DNA of 64,000 bases. Origin: Thiohalophilus sp. Lineage in GTDB: Bacteria; Pseudomonadota; Gammaproteobacteria; UBA6429; Thiohalophilaceae. The stretch is taken from contig NZ_JAXHMV010000008.1 in assembly GCF_034521165.1 (NCBI RefSeq), positions 124,001-188,000 on the forward strand. Direction: 5' to 3'. A program made the translations under genes and the position numbers. Positions 1 through 8,815 of this stretch are shown here, piece by piece. The stretch's first letter is position 1. Every line of letters starts with the position of its first letter. The notes under the pieces are model-generated. The model ran no database searches. It was not told where the DNA came from and saw nothing but the letters and a program-made list of their open reading frames with translations.

Positions 1-387
1 CTGGATGATCCCGGTGTGCGGGAGGGGGCCGATCAGGATCCGGCCCAGCCGGTGTTCGAACAGCTCTATCAAAGCCTGCTGTCGCGACTGGAGACGGAGG
101 ACTATCCGACGGCGTTGCGCCTGCGCAAGTTTTTACGCGAGAGGATGTTACAAGGTGGAACGTTCAGTACGGAAACCCGGCGCCTGAACAGCTGGTTGCT
201 GGGCATCGAGGCAACGCTGGCGGTCAACCTGCGGCGCGAGCAGATGCGGAGGATAGTGCATCAGGCGTGGCTGGGCTGTTGCGAATACCTGGGGCCGGTG
301 ACGGCGGATCGGATTCTGGGTCAGGCGGTCGCCGAAGTGGAACAAAAAACCCGCGGCGAGGCGATCTCACCGCGGGTTTTATTGTAG
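1..387 (+). CDS. C-terminal part of an unidentified protein
   Basis: The reading frame is open from the first base of the window, so the gene starts upstream and only about 128 C-terminal residues are visible. They are rich in Arg, Leu and Glu, look helical and soluble, and show no membrane segment or motif that I recognise. The last codons (ending SPRVLL) lie inside a hairpin that also serves as terminator for the convergent fbp gene, so gene end and terminator overlap. Composition and codon use match the neighbours, so it is probably a real chromosomal gene. No function is assigned. Confidence 0.6.
   Translation: MDDPGVREGADQDPAQPVFEQLYQSLLSRLETEDYPTALRLRKFLRERMLQGGTFSTETRRLNSWLLGIEATLAVNLRREQMRRIVHQAWLGCCEYLGPVTADRILGQAVAEVEQKTRGEAISPRVLL
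346..380. terminator. Bidirectional terminator between the left-edge gene and fbp
   Basis: An 11-bp perfect inverted repeat (AAAACCCGCGG at 346-356, CCGCGGGTTTT at 370-380) encloses a 13-base loop. It ends in T-runs on both strands, so it can terminate both the left-edge gene and the convergent fbp gene. The left arm lies within the coding end of the left-edge gene. Confidence 0.75.
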
Positions 388-405
388 TCAGCCAGTTGTC
401 CCGGT

Positions 406-1440
406 TCAGGCGGCGGCGTTGGTGTCGTGTTCCTTGTGGTATTGCACGACCCGCTCGACTTCCTGCTTTGAACCGAGGATCACCGGGACCCGCTGATGTA
501 GCTCGCTCGGTTGCAGCTCCATGATCCGCTCGCGGCCGGTGGAGCTCATACCGCCGGCCTGTTCCACGATGAACGACATGGGGTTGGCTTCGTACATCAG
601 GCGCAGTTTGCCGGTTCCGCCGCTGGCTTTCATCTTCTCGTCCATCGGATAGAGGAAAATGCCGCCACGGGTCAGGATGCGGTGAACCTCGGCGACCATG
701 GAGGCGACCCAGCGCATGTTGAAGTCCTTGTCGCGATCGCCGGTGGTGCCGGAGAGGCATTCGTCCACATAATGTTTGACCGGCGGTTCCCAGAAACGCA
801 TGTTGGAGGTGTTGATGGCGAATTCTTTGGTGTCGGCGGGGATGGTCATATTCGGATGGGTGAGGATGAACTCCCCGATATTCTGATCCAGGGTAAAGCC
901 GTTCACGCCGTTGCCGGTGGTCAGTACCATCATGGTCGACGGGCCATACAGGGCGTAACCGGCACAGATCTGCTCGGTACCGGCCTGCAGGAAATCCCCG
1001 GCGCTCGGATCCTGGCAATCGCCCTTGCAGCGCAGGATGGAGAAGATGGTCCCGACCGAGACGTTCACATCGATATTCGAGGAACCGTCCAGCGGATCAA
1101 AAGTGAGTAAGTACTTACCACGAGGGTACTGCTGGGGAATATGGTAAATCTCTTCCATTTCCTCGGAGGCCATGGCGGCCAGGTGGCCCGACCACTCGTT
1201 GGTTTTGAGGAATACGTCGTTGGAGATCACATCCAGTTTTTTCTGATCCTCGCCCTGCACGTTTTCCGTGCCGGCCTGGCCGAGCACATCGACCAGCGCG
1301 CCGTGGTTAACCAGGTTGGAGATCTCCTTGCAGGCGGTCACGACATCGTTCAACAGGGAGGTGAAATCACCGGTCGCGCCCTCGATGCGGCGCTGTTCCT
1401 CGATGATGAACTGGGTAATGGTGATTCTTCCGTCTCGCAT
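406..1440 (-). CDS. fbp: Class 1 fructose-1,6-bisphosphatase
   Basis: Hydrolyses fructose 1,6-bisphosphate to fructose 6-phosphate, a step of gluconeogenesis and of the Calvin cycle, in the cytoplasm. The 344-residue protein has the class 1 signature: the metal-binding EE pair at about 93-94 and the FDPLDGSS active-site motif at 114-121, followed by NIDVN. The frame stays open 29 codons further upstream, but that stretch does not resemble the family. The ATG at 1440 has a GAGG ribosome site just before it and gives the usual family length. It is a single gene ending at a shared terminator. Confidence 0.95.
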   Translation of the reverse strand: MRDGRITITQFIIEEQRRIEGATGDFTSLLNDVVTACKEISNLVNHGALVDVLGQAGTENVQGEDQKKLDVISNDVFLKTNEWSGHLAAMASEEMEEIYHIPQQYPRGKYLLTFDPLDGSSNIDVNVSVGTIFSILRCKGDCQDPSAGDFLQAGTEQICAGYALYGPSTMMVLTTGNGVNGFTLDQNIGEFILTHPNMTIPADTKEFAINTSNMRFWEPPVKHYVDECLSGTTGDRDKDFNMRWVASMVAEVHRILTRGGIFLYPMDEKMKASGGTGKLRLMYEANPMSFIVEQAGGMSSTGRERIMELQPSELHQRVPVILGSKQEVERVVQYHKEHDTNAAA

Positions 1441-1581
1441 GCTAGCCTCGATAAATTCGGTTGTCTGTTCGGTCCGGCCCCGGCGCGGAGGGATATCCGC
1501 TGCCAGGGTAAAAGATAAGTATATCAATATTAACCGATATACTGAACCGCCAGGAAGTGGGGCGATAGCATGAGCTTATTT

Positions 1582-2316
1582 TTAATGAGGATTTTGGGTG
1601 CTTGAATCAACCGGAGCAAGGCGCGCCATCTCACCTTCAATAAAGGTTTTGGCTTCGGTCAAAATCTGTTCAGCCGATTTGCCTTCGCTGTCGATGGGCG
1701 GGCCAATGACCATGCGAATGGTACCGGGCCGTTTGAGAAACTGCCCCTTGGCCCAGAAGTAACCGGCGTTGTGGGCAACGGGTACAACCGGATAACCGGA
1801 CTCGGCGGCGAATACCGCGCCGCCGATCTTGTAGCGGCCCTGGGTGCCGGGACGTATCCGGGTGCCTTCGGGAAAAATGACGACCCACAGTCCGCGCTTG
1901 AGGCGTTCGCTGCCCTGTTCGATGATCTGGCGAATGGCATTGCGTCCGGCCGAACGGTTAATCGCAATCGGATCCATGCACGACAGGCCCCAGCCGAAAA
2001 AGGGCAACCACAGCAGTTCACGTTTAATCACGAAGGTCAGCGGCGGGAAGACCTGCTGCAGGGCCATGGTCTCCCAGGTGGACTGGTGCTTGCTGAAGAT
2101 GATCGCGGCCGAGTCCGGGATGTTTTCGCGCCCTTCGACCACATAATCGAGCTTGCAGACGGTTTTAAGGACCCACAGGTTATAGCGGGCGAACTGACTG
2201 ATAATGGAGTAGCGCCAGGAAAACGGCGCAAAATAAAACAGCAGGACGATACAGGTGATCACCACACTGGTGATAATCACCGACAGGCTGAACAGAGTGG
2301 AGCGAAGGAACAGCAT
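1582..2316 (-). CDS. plsC: 1-acylglycerol-3-phosphate O-acyltransferase (PlsC family)
   Basis: Transfers an acyl chain to lysophosphatidic acid to make phosphatidic acid for membrane phospholipid. Residues 8-32 form an N-terminal membrane anchor. The catalytic block reads HQSTWE (77-82), an HX4E version of the classical HX4D motif that I know from other proteobacterial members, and FPEGTR (148-153) binds the glycerol phosphate. At 244 residues the length is normal. Its start codon directly abuts the gmhB stop, so the two are translationally coupled. The gmhB-plsC pair downstream of glyQS is a common gammaproteobacterial arrangement. Confidence 0.92.
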   Translation of the reverse strand: MLFLRSTLFSLSVIITSVVITCIVLLFYFAPFSWRYSIISQFARYNLWVLKTVCKLDYVVEGRENIPDSAAIIFSKHQSTWETMALQQVFPPLTFVIKRELLWLPFFGWGLSCMDPIAINRSAGRNAIRQIIEQGSERLKRGLWVVIFPEGTRIRPGTQGRYKIGGAVFAAESGYPVVPVAHNAGYFWAKGQFLKRPGTIRMVIGPPIDSEGKSAEQILTEAKTFIEGEMARLAPVDSSTQNPH

Positions 2317-2862
2317 TTAACCCTCCTCACGGGCGAGAAAATCATCAACAAAACGGGCAAGATCGGCATATATCGGCACACCTTCGACGCCCTCACCCCT
2401 GGCCAGTGTCCGCTCGCCCTTGCCGGTTTTGACCAGGTAGGGCGTGGCACCGACCGCGCGGGCCGATTCGATATCCCGCAGCGAGTCACCGACGACCGGC
2501 ACCTTCCCCAGAGTGTGATCGCTGAGATGGGCGATACGCTCCAGCAGGCCCGGCAACGGTTTGCGACAGTCACAGTGATCGTCCGGCCCGTGCGGGCAAT
2601 AGACGATACCATCGACCCGGCCGCCGTGATCGGCCAGCAACTTGCGCAGTTTGTCGTGCATTTGCTGCAACGTGGCCTCGTCGTAATAGCCGCGGGCAAT
2701 CCCCGACTGGTTGGTCGCGACATAGACGTGATAGCCGGCTTTGTTCAGGCGGGCGATCGCCTCCAGACTGCCCGGAATCGGCACGAACTCGTCGACGCTT
2801 TTTATATAGTCGTCGGAGTCGTAATTAATAACCCCGTCACGATCCAGAATGATCAGTTTCAT
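2317..2862 (-). CDS. gmhB: D-glycero-beta-D-manno-heptose-1,7-bisphosphate 7-phosphatase
   Basis: A HAD-family phosphatase that removes the C7 phosphate of heptose bisphosphate on the way to ADP-heptose for the lipopolysaccharide core. The N-terminal nucleophile motif is DRDGV (Asp7 and Asp9), motif II is ATNQSG at 49-54, and the zinc-binding loop runs from CPH (about 89) to CDCRKP (about 97-102). At 181 residues the length is that of the family. It lies between the glyS/mazG-like genes and plsC on the same strand. About 95 bases containing an inverted repeat separate it from the gene upstream. Confidence 0.93.
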   Translation of the reverse strand: MKLIILDRDGVINYDSDDYIKSVDEFVPIPGSLEAIARLNKAGYHVYVATNQSGIARGYYDEATLQQMHDKLRKLLADHGGRVDGIVYCPHGPDDHCDCRKPLPGLLERIAHLSDHTLGKVPVVGDSLRDIESARAVGATPYLVKTGKGERTLARGEGVEGVPIYADLARFVDDFLAREEG

Positions 2863-2875
2863 AGCGATAGAGATT

Positions 2876-2957
2876 TACCACCAAGGCACCAAGACACAAA
2901 GAATAAAATGGATAAATTAAACAATTGTTCTTGGTGTCTTCGTGTCTTGGTGGTGAT
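2876..2957. repeat. Dispersed ACCACGAAGACACGAAG-type inverted repeat
   Basis: Two opposed copies of a short low-complexity sequence (ACCACCAAGGCACCAAGACAC and its complement near 2930-2955) enclose an AT-rich loop between gmhB and the mazG-like gene. The same sequence type recurs singly near 11669-11697, 15274-15298 and 17193-17216. It looks like a small dispersed intergenic repeat of unknown function. Confidence 0.6.
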
Positions 2958-3289
2958 CAGTTGTCTTTAAATTCAGAAACGCGGATCCGCCCGTTGACCA
3001 TTTTGGATTCGCGCTGCATGATTTTGTCCATCTTGTCCCAGAAAGCCTGGTTCAGATCAAAGTCGGCCGAGATGGCCGTGCCCATGATCAGAATCAACAG
3101 ATCGGCAACCTCTTCGGCCAGCTGTTCCTTGTCTTTGCCCTTGGTGACGCAGGCGGAGATCTCGCCCAGTTCTTCGGCCATCAATGCGATGCGATAGGGC
3201 AGGTCCTCGCCACCGGTGCCTTTGAAATCATGCTTGTCGTGAAACGCCTGCACGGCCTGGAGCATTTCGTCATAGGAGTCGGAGTTCAT
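2957..3289 (-). CDS. MazG-like nucleotide pyrophosphohydrolase
   Basis: A 110-residue all-alpha protein with the MazG/dUTPase-like metal-binding pattern: EELGE at about 34-38 and EEVADLL at about 59-65. It probably hydrolyses a nucleoside triphosphate to the monophosphate and pyrophosphate; the substrate cannot be told from sequence. It is the single-domain short form, not the two-domain E. coli MazG. It follows glyS by 4 bases on the same strand and is probably co-transcribed with glyQS. It is not a toxin-antitoxin gene despite the family name. Confidence 0.85.
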   Translation of the reverse strand: MNSDSYDEMLQAVQAFHDKHDFKGTGGEDLPYRIALMAEELGEISACVTKGKDKEQLAEEVADLLILIMGTAISADFDLNQAFWDKMDKIMQRESKMVNGRIRVSEFKDN

Positions 3290-3293
3290 CGGC

Positions 3294-5396
3294 TTATCCT
3301 TGCAGACGGGAAATGTCCGCGATTTGCATAAACAGTTGATGCAGGTTGTTCAGCAGGGCAACACGGTTATTGCGCAGTTTGTCGTCCTCGGCCATCACCA
3401 TCACATCGTCGAAGAATTGATCCACCGGTTCGCGCAGGTCGGCCAGCTGACTCAGGGCTTGCTGATAGTTGGCCTGCTGAACCTGCTCGTTGACCTGTTG
3501 CTGCAGGCCGGTCAGGCGATCATGCAGGGTTTGTTCGGCGGGATCCTGTAACAGGCTGGCATCGATGTTCTGCGGCAAGCTGCCTTCGACTTTCTTGAGA
3601 ATGTTGCCGATGCGTTTGTTGGCGGCGGACAGGCTGTCGGCGGCCTCCAGCTGACGGAAGTGATCCACTGCCTTGAGCCGTTGTTCGATATCCAGCGGCC
3701 GGGTCGGGCGGTTAGCGGTCACCGCATCGAGCACATCCGCGCGAATGCCCTGATCGCGGTAATAGGCCTTGAGGCGTTCGAGAATAAAACCGATCACCGC
3801 TTCCACAGCTTCATCTGCCTTGAGGGATGGGTCGAAGCCCGCGGCGGACTGTTCCAGCAACGCCTGCAGATCGAGATCGAGCTGCTGTTCGATCAGAATG
3901 CGCAAGACCCCGAGCGCGGCGCGGCGCAGGGCGAAAGGATCCTTGTCGCCGGTGGGGATCTGGCCGATGGCGAAAATGCCGAGCAGGGTGTCGAGCCGAT
4001 CGGCCAGTGCCAGCGATTGACTGATGACGTCATCAGGCAGATCGTCGCCGGCGAAGCGCGGTTTGTAATAATCATCCAGCGCCCGGGCGATCGGCGGCTG
4101 TTCGCCATCGAGCCCGGCGTAATAACGGCCCATGATGCCCTGCAGTTCGGGGAACTCGCCGACCATCTCGGTCATCAGATCACATTTGCACAGCTGCGCG
4201 GCGCGGATGGCCAGTTGTTTGTCGCCACCCAGTTGTTCGGCAATGACGCCGGCCAGCTTTTCCACCCGCCGGGTCTTGTCGTACAGCGTGCCCAGTTTTT
4301 GCTGGAAGACCACACTCTTGAGTGAATCGAGGCGTTGTGCCAGCGACGTCTGGCGATCCTGTTGCCAGAAAAACTCGGCATCGGCAAAGCGCGGGCGGAT
4401 GACCCGTTCATTGCCTTTTTGCACCTGTTCGGGCTGTTTGCTTTCGATATTGCTGATAGTAATAAACAGCGGCAGCAGCTGACCGTTGTCATCCACCAGA
4501 TGGAAATACTTCTGGTTGGTTTTCATGGTGGAGATCAGCGCCTCCTGGGGGACATCCAGAAAACGTTCATCGAAACGGCCGGTGATCGCCACCGGCCATT
4601 CGACCATGGCGGTGACCTCATCGAGCAACGCTTCATCGATCACGGCATGGGCCTTGTGCTGACTGGCGGCCTGTTCGATCTGGGCGCGCACGGCGGTGCG
4701 GCGGCGTTCAAAATCCGCAATCACCTTGCCTTCGTTTTCCAGCAGCACTTCGTATTCCGCCGGGGCGGGTATATAAATGGTATCGGGATGATGAAAACGG
4801 TGACCCCGGGTTTCGCGTCCGCTGGTCACGCTCAGAATCTCCGCCTCGATCACCTCGTCGCCGAACAGCAACACGACCCAGTGCACCGGGCGCACGAACC
4901 AGGCATCCAGATCGCCCCAGCGCATGCGCTTGGGAATGGGCAGTTTATCCAGTGCGTTGCGCACGATATCGGGAATAAGTGATTCAGCTGACAGACCGGC
5001 TTCATAGTGTTGAACAACAACCTTGCCTTCGTCATTGGTCTGTAGATCTTCTGCGCTGGCGCCCCATTTGCGAGCAAAGCCTTCGCCGGCTTTTGTCAGG
5101 GCGCCTTCTTCGTCGAAGGCGGTAGTGGCAGGCGGGCCGGTTCGTTCGATGGTGCGGTCCGGCGTGGATTCAGGGAGACCTTTAACAAGTAATGCCAGTC
5201 TTCTCGGGCTGGCATACTGTTGAATCTCGGGGTTGCCCAGGCGACTTTCCTGAAGCCCGTAACGCACCCACTCTTCAAAGGCAGCGGAAAGGGCCAGCAG
5301 TGCTTTGGGCGGCAACTCCTCGGTGCCGATCTCGACAAGCAGATCCCGGTGTCCCTCTTTTCGAAAATCGCTGGTTTTGGTGATAGAGGGACTCAT
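3294..5396 (-). CDS. glyS: Glycine--tRNA ligase, beta subunit
   Basis: The large subunit of the bacterial alpha2beta2 glycyl-tRNA synthetase, needed for tRNA binding. The 700 residues begin with the family's LLVEIGTEELPP block and continue through the HD-like middle region to the anticodon-binding C-terminus. A start six codons further upstream is possible. I chose the ATG at 5396 because it overlaps the glyQ stop in an ATGA and has a strong GGAGGG ribosome site inside the glyQ end. This gives coupled synthesis of the two subunits, which are needed in equal amounts. Confidence 0.96.
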   Translation of the reverse strand: MSPSITKTSDFRKEGHRDLLVEIGTEELPPKALLALSAAFEEWVRYGLQESRLGNPEIQQYASPRRLALLVKGLPESTPDRTIERTGPPATTAFDEEGALTKAGEGFARKWGASAEDLQTNDEGKVVVQHYEAGLSAESLIPDIVRNALDKLPIPKRMRWGDLDAWFVRPVHWVVLLFGDEVIEAEILSVTSGRETRGHRFHHPDTIYIPAPAEYEVLLENEGKVIADFERRRTAVRAQIEQAASQHKAHAVIDEALLDEVTAMVEWPVAITGRFDERFLDVPQEALISTMKTNQKYFHLVDDNGQLLPLFITISNIESKQPEQVQKGNERVIRPRFADAEFFWQQDRQTSLAQRLDSLKSVVFQQKLGTLYDKTRRVEKLAGVIAEQLGGDKQLAIRAAQLCKCDLMTEMVGEFPELQGIMGRYYAGLDGEQPPIARALDDYYKPRFAGDDLPDDVISQSLALADRLDTLLGIFAIGQIPTGDKDPFALRRAALGVLRILIEQQLDLDLQALLEQSAAGFDPSLKADEAVEAVIGFILERLKAYYRDQGIRADVLDAVTANRPTRPLDIEQRLKAVDHFRQLEAADSLSAANKRIGNILKKVEGSLPQNIDASLLQDPAEQTLHDRLTGLQQQVNEQVQQANYQQALSQLADLREPVDQFFDDVMVMAEDDKLRNNRVALLNNLHQLFMQIADISRLQG

Positions 5397-6313
5397 TTGA
5401 CGCCCTCCTGGCACATCGGGAAGCCCAGGGCCTCACGAGCGGCATAATAGGCCTCGGCCACGGCGCGGGAGAGGTTGCGCACCCGCAGGATATAACGCTG
5501 GCGTTCGGTGACCGAAATGGCATGGCGCGCATCGAGCAGGTTGAAACTGTGCGAGGCCTTGAGCACCTGTTCGTAAGCGGGCAGCGGCAGTTGCGCCGCG
5601 ATCAACTGCTGGCTCATCTTCTCGGCCTGGTCGAACTGGTGGAACAGATCCTCCACGTCGGCGTGTTCGAAGTTGTAGGTGGACTGTTCGACTTCGTTTT
5701 GATGAAACACATCGCCGTAGGTGACCTTGCCGCGCGGGCCGTCGGTCCAGACCAGATCGAACACGCTCTCCACCCCCTGCAGGTACATGGCGATGCGCTC
5801 CAGTCCGTAGGTGATCTCGCCGGTGACCGGCTTGCAGTCCAGCCCGCCGACCTGCTGGAAATAGGTGAACTGGCTGACTTCCATGCCGTTGAGCCAGACT
5901 TCCCAGCCCAGACCCCAGGCGCCAAGCGTGGGCGATTCCCAGTTGTCTTCCACGAAGCGGATATCGTGCACCAGCGGATCGAGACCGAGCATTTGCAGCG
6001 AGCCCAGATACAGCTCCTGGATATCCAGCGGCGAGGGTTTGATCACTACCTGGAACTGGTAGTAATGCTGCAGGCGATTGGGATTCTCGCCATAACGGCC
6101 GTCGGTGGGCCGGCGCGAGGGCTGCACATAGGCGGCGGCCCAGGGCTCGGGGCCGATGGCGCGAATGAAGGTGGCGGTATGAAAGGTGCCGGCTCCCACT
6201 TCCATGTCGTAGGGTTGCAGGACGATGCAGCCCTGTTCGGCCCAGTACTGTTGCAGGGCGAAGATCAGCCCCTGGAAGGTACGGGCGGCGGCGGGATGGC
6301 GGGATTTGCTCAA
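5393..6313 (-). CDS. glyQ: Glycine--tRNA ligase, alpha subunit
   Basis: The catalytic subunit of tetrameric glycyl-tRNA synthetase. It matches the conserved family nearly end to end: RTFQGLI near the N-terminus, the DMEVGAGT block, the AAYVQPSRRPTDGRYGENPNR stretch and the NLLDARHAISVTERQRYIL block. No ATG fits the expected N-terminus. The frame is open up to 6430, but the extra 39 residues are unlike GlyQ. The best start is the TTG at 6313, preceded by AAAGGTG, giving 306 residues starting MSKSRHPAAA. It is first in a glyQ-glyS-mazG-like-gmhB-plsC run. Confidence 0.93.
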   Translation of the reverse strand: MSKSRHPAAARTFQGLIFALQQYWAEQGCIVLQPYDMEVGAGTFHTATFIRAIGPEPWAAAYVQPSRRPTDGRYGENPNRLQHYYQFQVVIKPSPLDIQELYLGSLQMLGLDPLVHDIRFVEDNWESPTLGAWGLGWEVWLNGMEVSQFTYFQQVGGLDCKPVTGEITYGLERIAMYLQGVESVFDLVWTDGPRGKVTYGDVFHQNEVEQSTYNFEHADVEDLFHQFDQAEKMSQQLIAAQLPLPAYEQVLKASHSFNLLDARHAISVTERQRYILRVRNLSRAVAEAYYAAREALGFPMCQEGVK

Positions 6314-6488
6314 GCGGACACCTTTATTAATATAGACACAGCGAAAAGAGCGCTCATTATAGCCGCGCCGTCTGCCGCTGATAACCTCATGGCGCGTGGT
6401 TTTTACGGCCGCCGGTGCAAAAAGAGTCAAGTTCGGTTCCGGATGGGCCGATGATTTTTACAGGGCGATTCACATCAGGAGGCCGATT

Positions 6489-7070
6489 GTGATCGACACC
6501 GAGCATACGCCGCTGTCCCAGTGGCACACGCTGATCAGCGAGGCCGAACAGGCCGTGGGCGTCACGCTGGAGCCGGAGCTGGAAAGTTATCTGGTCTTCA
6601 CCCTGATGCGTTATCTCGATCGACCGGAGATGGCGCAACGGGTGCTGGCGCTGGATTACCTTGAGGCCGCCCACTGCCAGGGCCGGGAACAGCAGGAGCG
6701 GCTGCGCGATGTGGGTGATCAGTGCCTGCTTTACAGCGGCCTGTTTCCGCGCCGCGCCGAGCGCCGCCGTGTGCGGGTCAGCTATTACGTCGATCTGGGC
6801 CGCAGCGCCTATCACCACCTGGGTTGCTGTGGCACGGCCCACGCCACACTCTACGCCGAACTGGCCCGGATCTTTGTGATCGCCATGGATATCCTGCAGG
6901 CGATCCGCAACCTGCGCCAGGAACAGCAGCTGGATCCCCTGGGCAGCCTGGAACTGTGGCAGGACACCGGCTCCGCCGTGGCCCGCCAGGCGCTGGGCGA
7001 CATCACCGATGCCACCCCGCAGGCCGATCCCGATCCCCGCCGGACCCGCGGCAAGGGGCGACTGCATTAA
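6489..7070 (+). CDS. Conserved-looking soluble protein of unknown function
   Basis: A protein of about 194 residues, mostly helical, with no signal peptide or membrane segment. The frame is open from 6396, but a perfect AGGAGG at 6477-6482 sits 6 bases before a GTG at 6489, which I take as the start (VIDTEHTPLS). A middle stretch (SYYVDLGRSAYHHL then GCCGTAHATLYAEL) has clustered Tyr, His and Cys that might bind a metal or cofactor, though this is speculative. It is divergent from glyQ with about 175 bases between them. I do not recognise the family. Confidence 0.75.
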   Translation: MIDTEHTPLSQWHTLISEAEQAVGVTLEPELESYLVFTLMRYLDRPEMAQRVLALDYLEAAHCQGREQQERLRDVGDQCLLYSGLFPRRAERRRVRVSYYVDLGRSAYHHLGCCGTAHATLYAELARIFVIAMDILQAIRNLRQEQQLDPLGSLELWQDTGSAVARQALGDITDATPQADPDPRRTRGKGRLH

Positions 7071-7538
7071 AAAAAACCCAACGCAGAGGGTCGCTCCCGG
7101 CTCACTGTAGAACCCCTTCGGGTTTCATTCAGCATTACTTCGCGTTGCTCAGGTCATCCTGCCTCCCGCGACACTTGTACATCCCTGTACATCGCGCAAC
7201 AAAGACGCAGAGGAACGCAGAGAAACAATAATTAATTCTTGCGGTTCCCTGGCTCCCGTTTTAGGCAAGGATTCAAGCCAGGGTTAAATAACTGATTTCA
7301 TAATCAGTTTTTAGTTGAACTGGTCTGATCGGGTTTTTGGAAAACCGGGATCTTTTGCCCCGCTGGTTATGTGGTAATTTTACAGGCTTGCTCCCCGCGT
7401 CAACCTGACCAGGTCCTTGCTGTAACAGAAAAAGAAAACTCTGCGTTCCTCTGCGTTAAGATTGTCTTCGTGAGTCGGGAGACGGAATCTGCTATCCTTG
7501 CTCTCCCCAGACCAACCCCGCAACACCGGTAACTATCC
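7071..7538. other. Non-coding stretch with dispersed repeat copies
   Basis: No credible gene. The left part (7079-7230) is made of dispersed repeat sequence bounded by AACGCAGAGG-type ends, including a 69-bp block repeated in inverted orientation near 38.3 kb. A further CTCTGCGTTCCTCTGCGTTA piece lies at 7438-7458. I see no recognisable promoter or RNA gene; the last 40 bases should hold the promoter of the PP-loop gene. Confidence 0.6.
7157..7225 (+). repeat. 69-bp dispersed repeat, copy 1
   Basis: Starts with TCCTGCCTCCCGCGACA, contains the internal palindrome TTGTACATCCCTGTACA and ends CGCAGAGAAA. It matches the complement of 38246-38314 with a single mismatch. A shorter, diverged relative lies near 33578-33610. 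No coding capacity. Confidence 0.8.
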
Positions 7539-8582
7539 ATGTCCGAGCAACGCAAAGCTGTCGTCCTGATTTCAGGCGGTCTTGATTCCATGCTGGCCGC
7601 GAAGGTGCTCATGGAGCAGGGCGTGCATGTGGAGGGGATCAATTTTTTCACCGGCTTCTGTGTCGAAGGGCATACCCACGCGATCCGCAAGCAGGATAAG
7701 GACAAGCCCAGGCGCAACAATGCCCTGTGGGTGGCCGAGCAGCTGGGGATCAAGCTGCATATCGTGGATGTGATCGAGGAGTACAAGGACGTGCTGCTGA
7801 ACCCGAAACACGGTTACGGTCAGCACATGAATCCCTGCCTCGACTGCAAGGGCTTCATGGTGCGCAAGGCGCACGAATGGATCGCGGCCAACGGGTTTGA
7901 TTTTATTGTGACCGGCGAGGTGATTGGTCAGCGTCCCATGTCCCAGCGCAAGGACACCATGCCGGTGATTCAGCGCGAGTCCGGCGCGGGCGATCGGTTG
8001 CTGCGTCCGTTGTGCGCGAAGAATCTGCCACCGACGTTGCCCGAGCGCGAAGGCTGGGTGGATCGTGAACGGTTATATGATTTCAGCGGTCGTTCGCGCA
8101 AGCCGCAAATGGCCCTGGCGGCGCAGTTCGGTTTTACCGACTACGCCCAGCCGGCCGGCGGCTGCTGTTTTCTCACCGACAAGAACTATTCCGACAAACT
8201 GGTGGATATGTGGCAGCATCGACCCGGTCGCGATTACCAGCTGGATGACATCATGTTGCTCAAGGTGGGCCGGCATCTGCGTCCGGCGCCCAACTACAAG
8301 GTGATCATCGGGCGCGAGGAAGGCGAGAATAAATTCCTGGAAGGCTATCGCAACCAGTTCGTGCACCTGCGCACCACCAGCCACAACGGGCCGCTGGCCC
8401 TGATCGATGGCGATATCAGCGAGGCCGACGTGGAAACCGCCGCGCGGGTCGCTGCCCGCTTCAGTCAGGGGCGCGACGCCGAGGCGGTCGAGGTGGAAGT
8501 GAACTACACTGACGGCCATCAGCGCACCCTGCAGGTCGCTCCCCTGGCCATGGATGGTATCCCCGGCGAGTGGTATTTGTGA
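7539..8582 (+). CDS. PP-loop ATPase, thiouridylase-like, with C-terminal NFACT-R-like region
   Basis: The 347-residue protein begins with a PP-loop (SGGLDS, 12-17), which adenylates a substrate so that sulfur or nitrogen can be transferred. Conserved-looking cysteines follow in NPCLDCKG (about 104) and in AGGCCF (about 207-211). The last third (VIIGREEGENKF onwards) resembles the NFACT-R RNA-binding fold, an architecture I associate with MnmA/ThiI-like tRNA thiolation proteins; this is from memory, not a search. Its stop overlaps the start of a TusA-like sulfur carrier, which supports a sulfur-transfer role, probably on tRNA. The exact substrate is unknown. Confidence 0.78.
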   Translation: MSEQRKAVVLISGGLDSMLAAKVLMEQGVHVEGINFFTGFCVEGHTHAIRKQDKDKPRRNNALWVAEQLGIKLHIVDVIEEYKDVLLNPKHGYGQHMNPCLDCKGFMVRKAHEWIAANGFDFIVTGEVIGQRPMSQRKDTMPVIQRESGAGDRLLRPLCAKNLPPTLPEREGWVDRERLYDFSGRSRKPQMALAAQFGFTDYAQPAGGCCFLTDKNYSDKLVDMWQHRPGRDYQLDDIMLLKVGRHLRPAPNYKVIIGREEGENKFLEGYRNQFVHLRTTSHNGPLALIDGDISEADVETAARVAARFSQGRDAEAVEVEVNYTDGHQRTLQVAPLAMDGIPGEWYL

Positions 8583-8815
8583 GTACTCACCAACTGGATG
8601 CCCGGCGTCTGCTCTGTCCCATGCCGGTGATCCGGGTGCAGGATGCGATTGCCGTGCTGGCCCCCGGCGAGGTGCTGGAGGTGACCTGCACCGATCCGGG
8701 CGCGCTGAACGATGTCCCCGCCTGGTGCCGGATCAACGGTCATCAGGTGCTGGAAACCACGCAACAGGATGAAGAGATCGTGATCCGCATCGAGGTTGGC
8801 GATGGCAACGACTGA
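8579..8815 (+). CDS. TusA-family sulfur carrier protein
   Basis: A 78-residue protein starting at a GTG that overlaps the preceding stop (GTGA). It has the family motif CPMPV (LLCPMPVIRVQDAI), whose first cysteine carries persulfide sulfur, and an acidic C-terminal beta strand. TusA-like proteins relay sulfur to tRNA thiolases, molybdenum-cofactor enzymes or dissimilatory sulfur enzymes. The tight coupling to a PP-loop ATPase argues that this one feeds that enzyme. It also overlaps the downstream cation-efflux gene by 14 bases, so all three probably form one transcript. Confidence 0.88.
   Translation: MSTHQLDARRLLCPMPVIRVQDAIAVLAPGEVLEVTCTDPGALNDVPAWCRINGHQVLETTQQDEEIVIRIEVGDGND

Noticed and set aside
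2957..3289. MazG-like gene as part of a toxin-antitoxin system
   Set aside because: It has only the pyrophosphohydrolase motif and lies in the glyQS-gmhB housekeeping run with no mazEF nearby.
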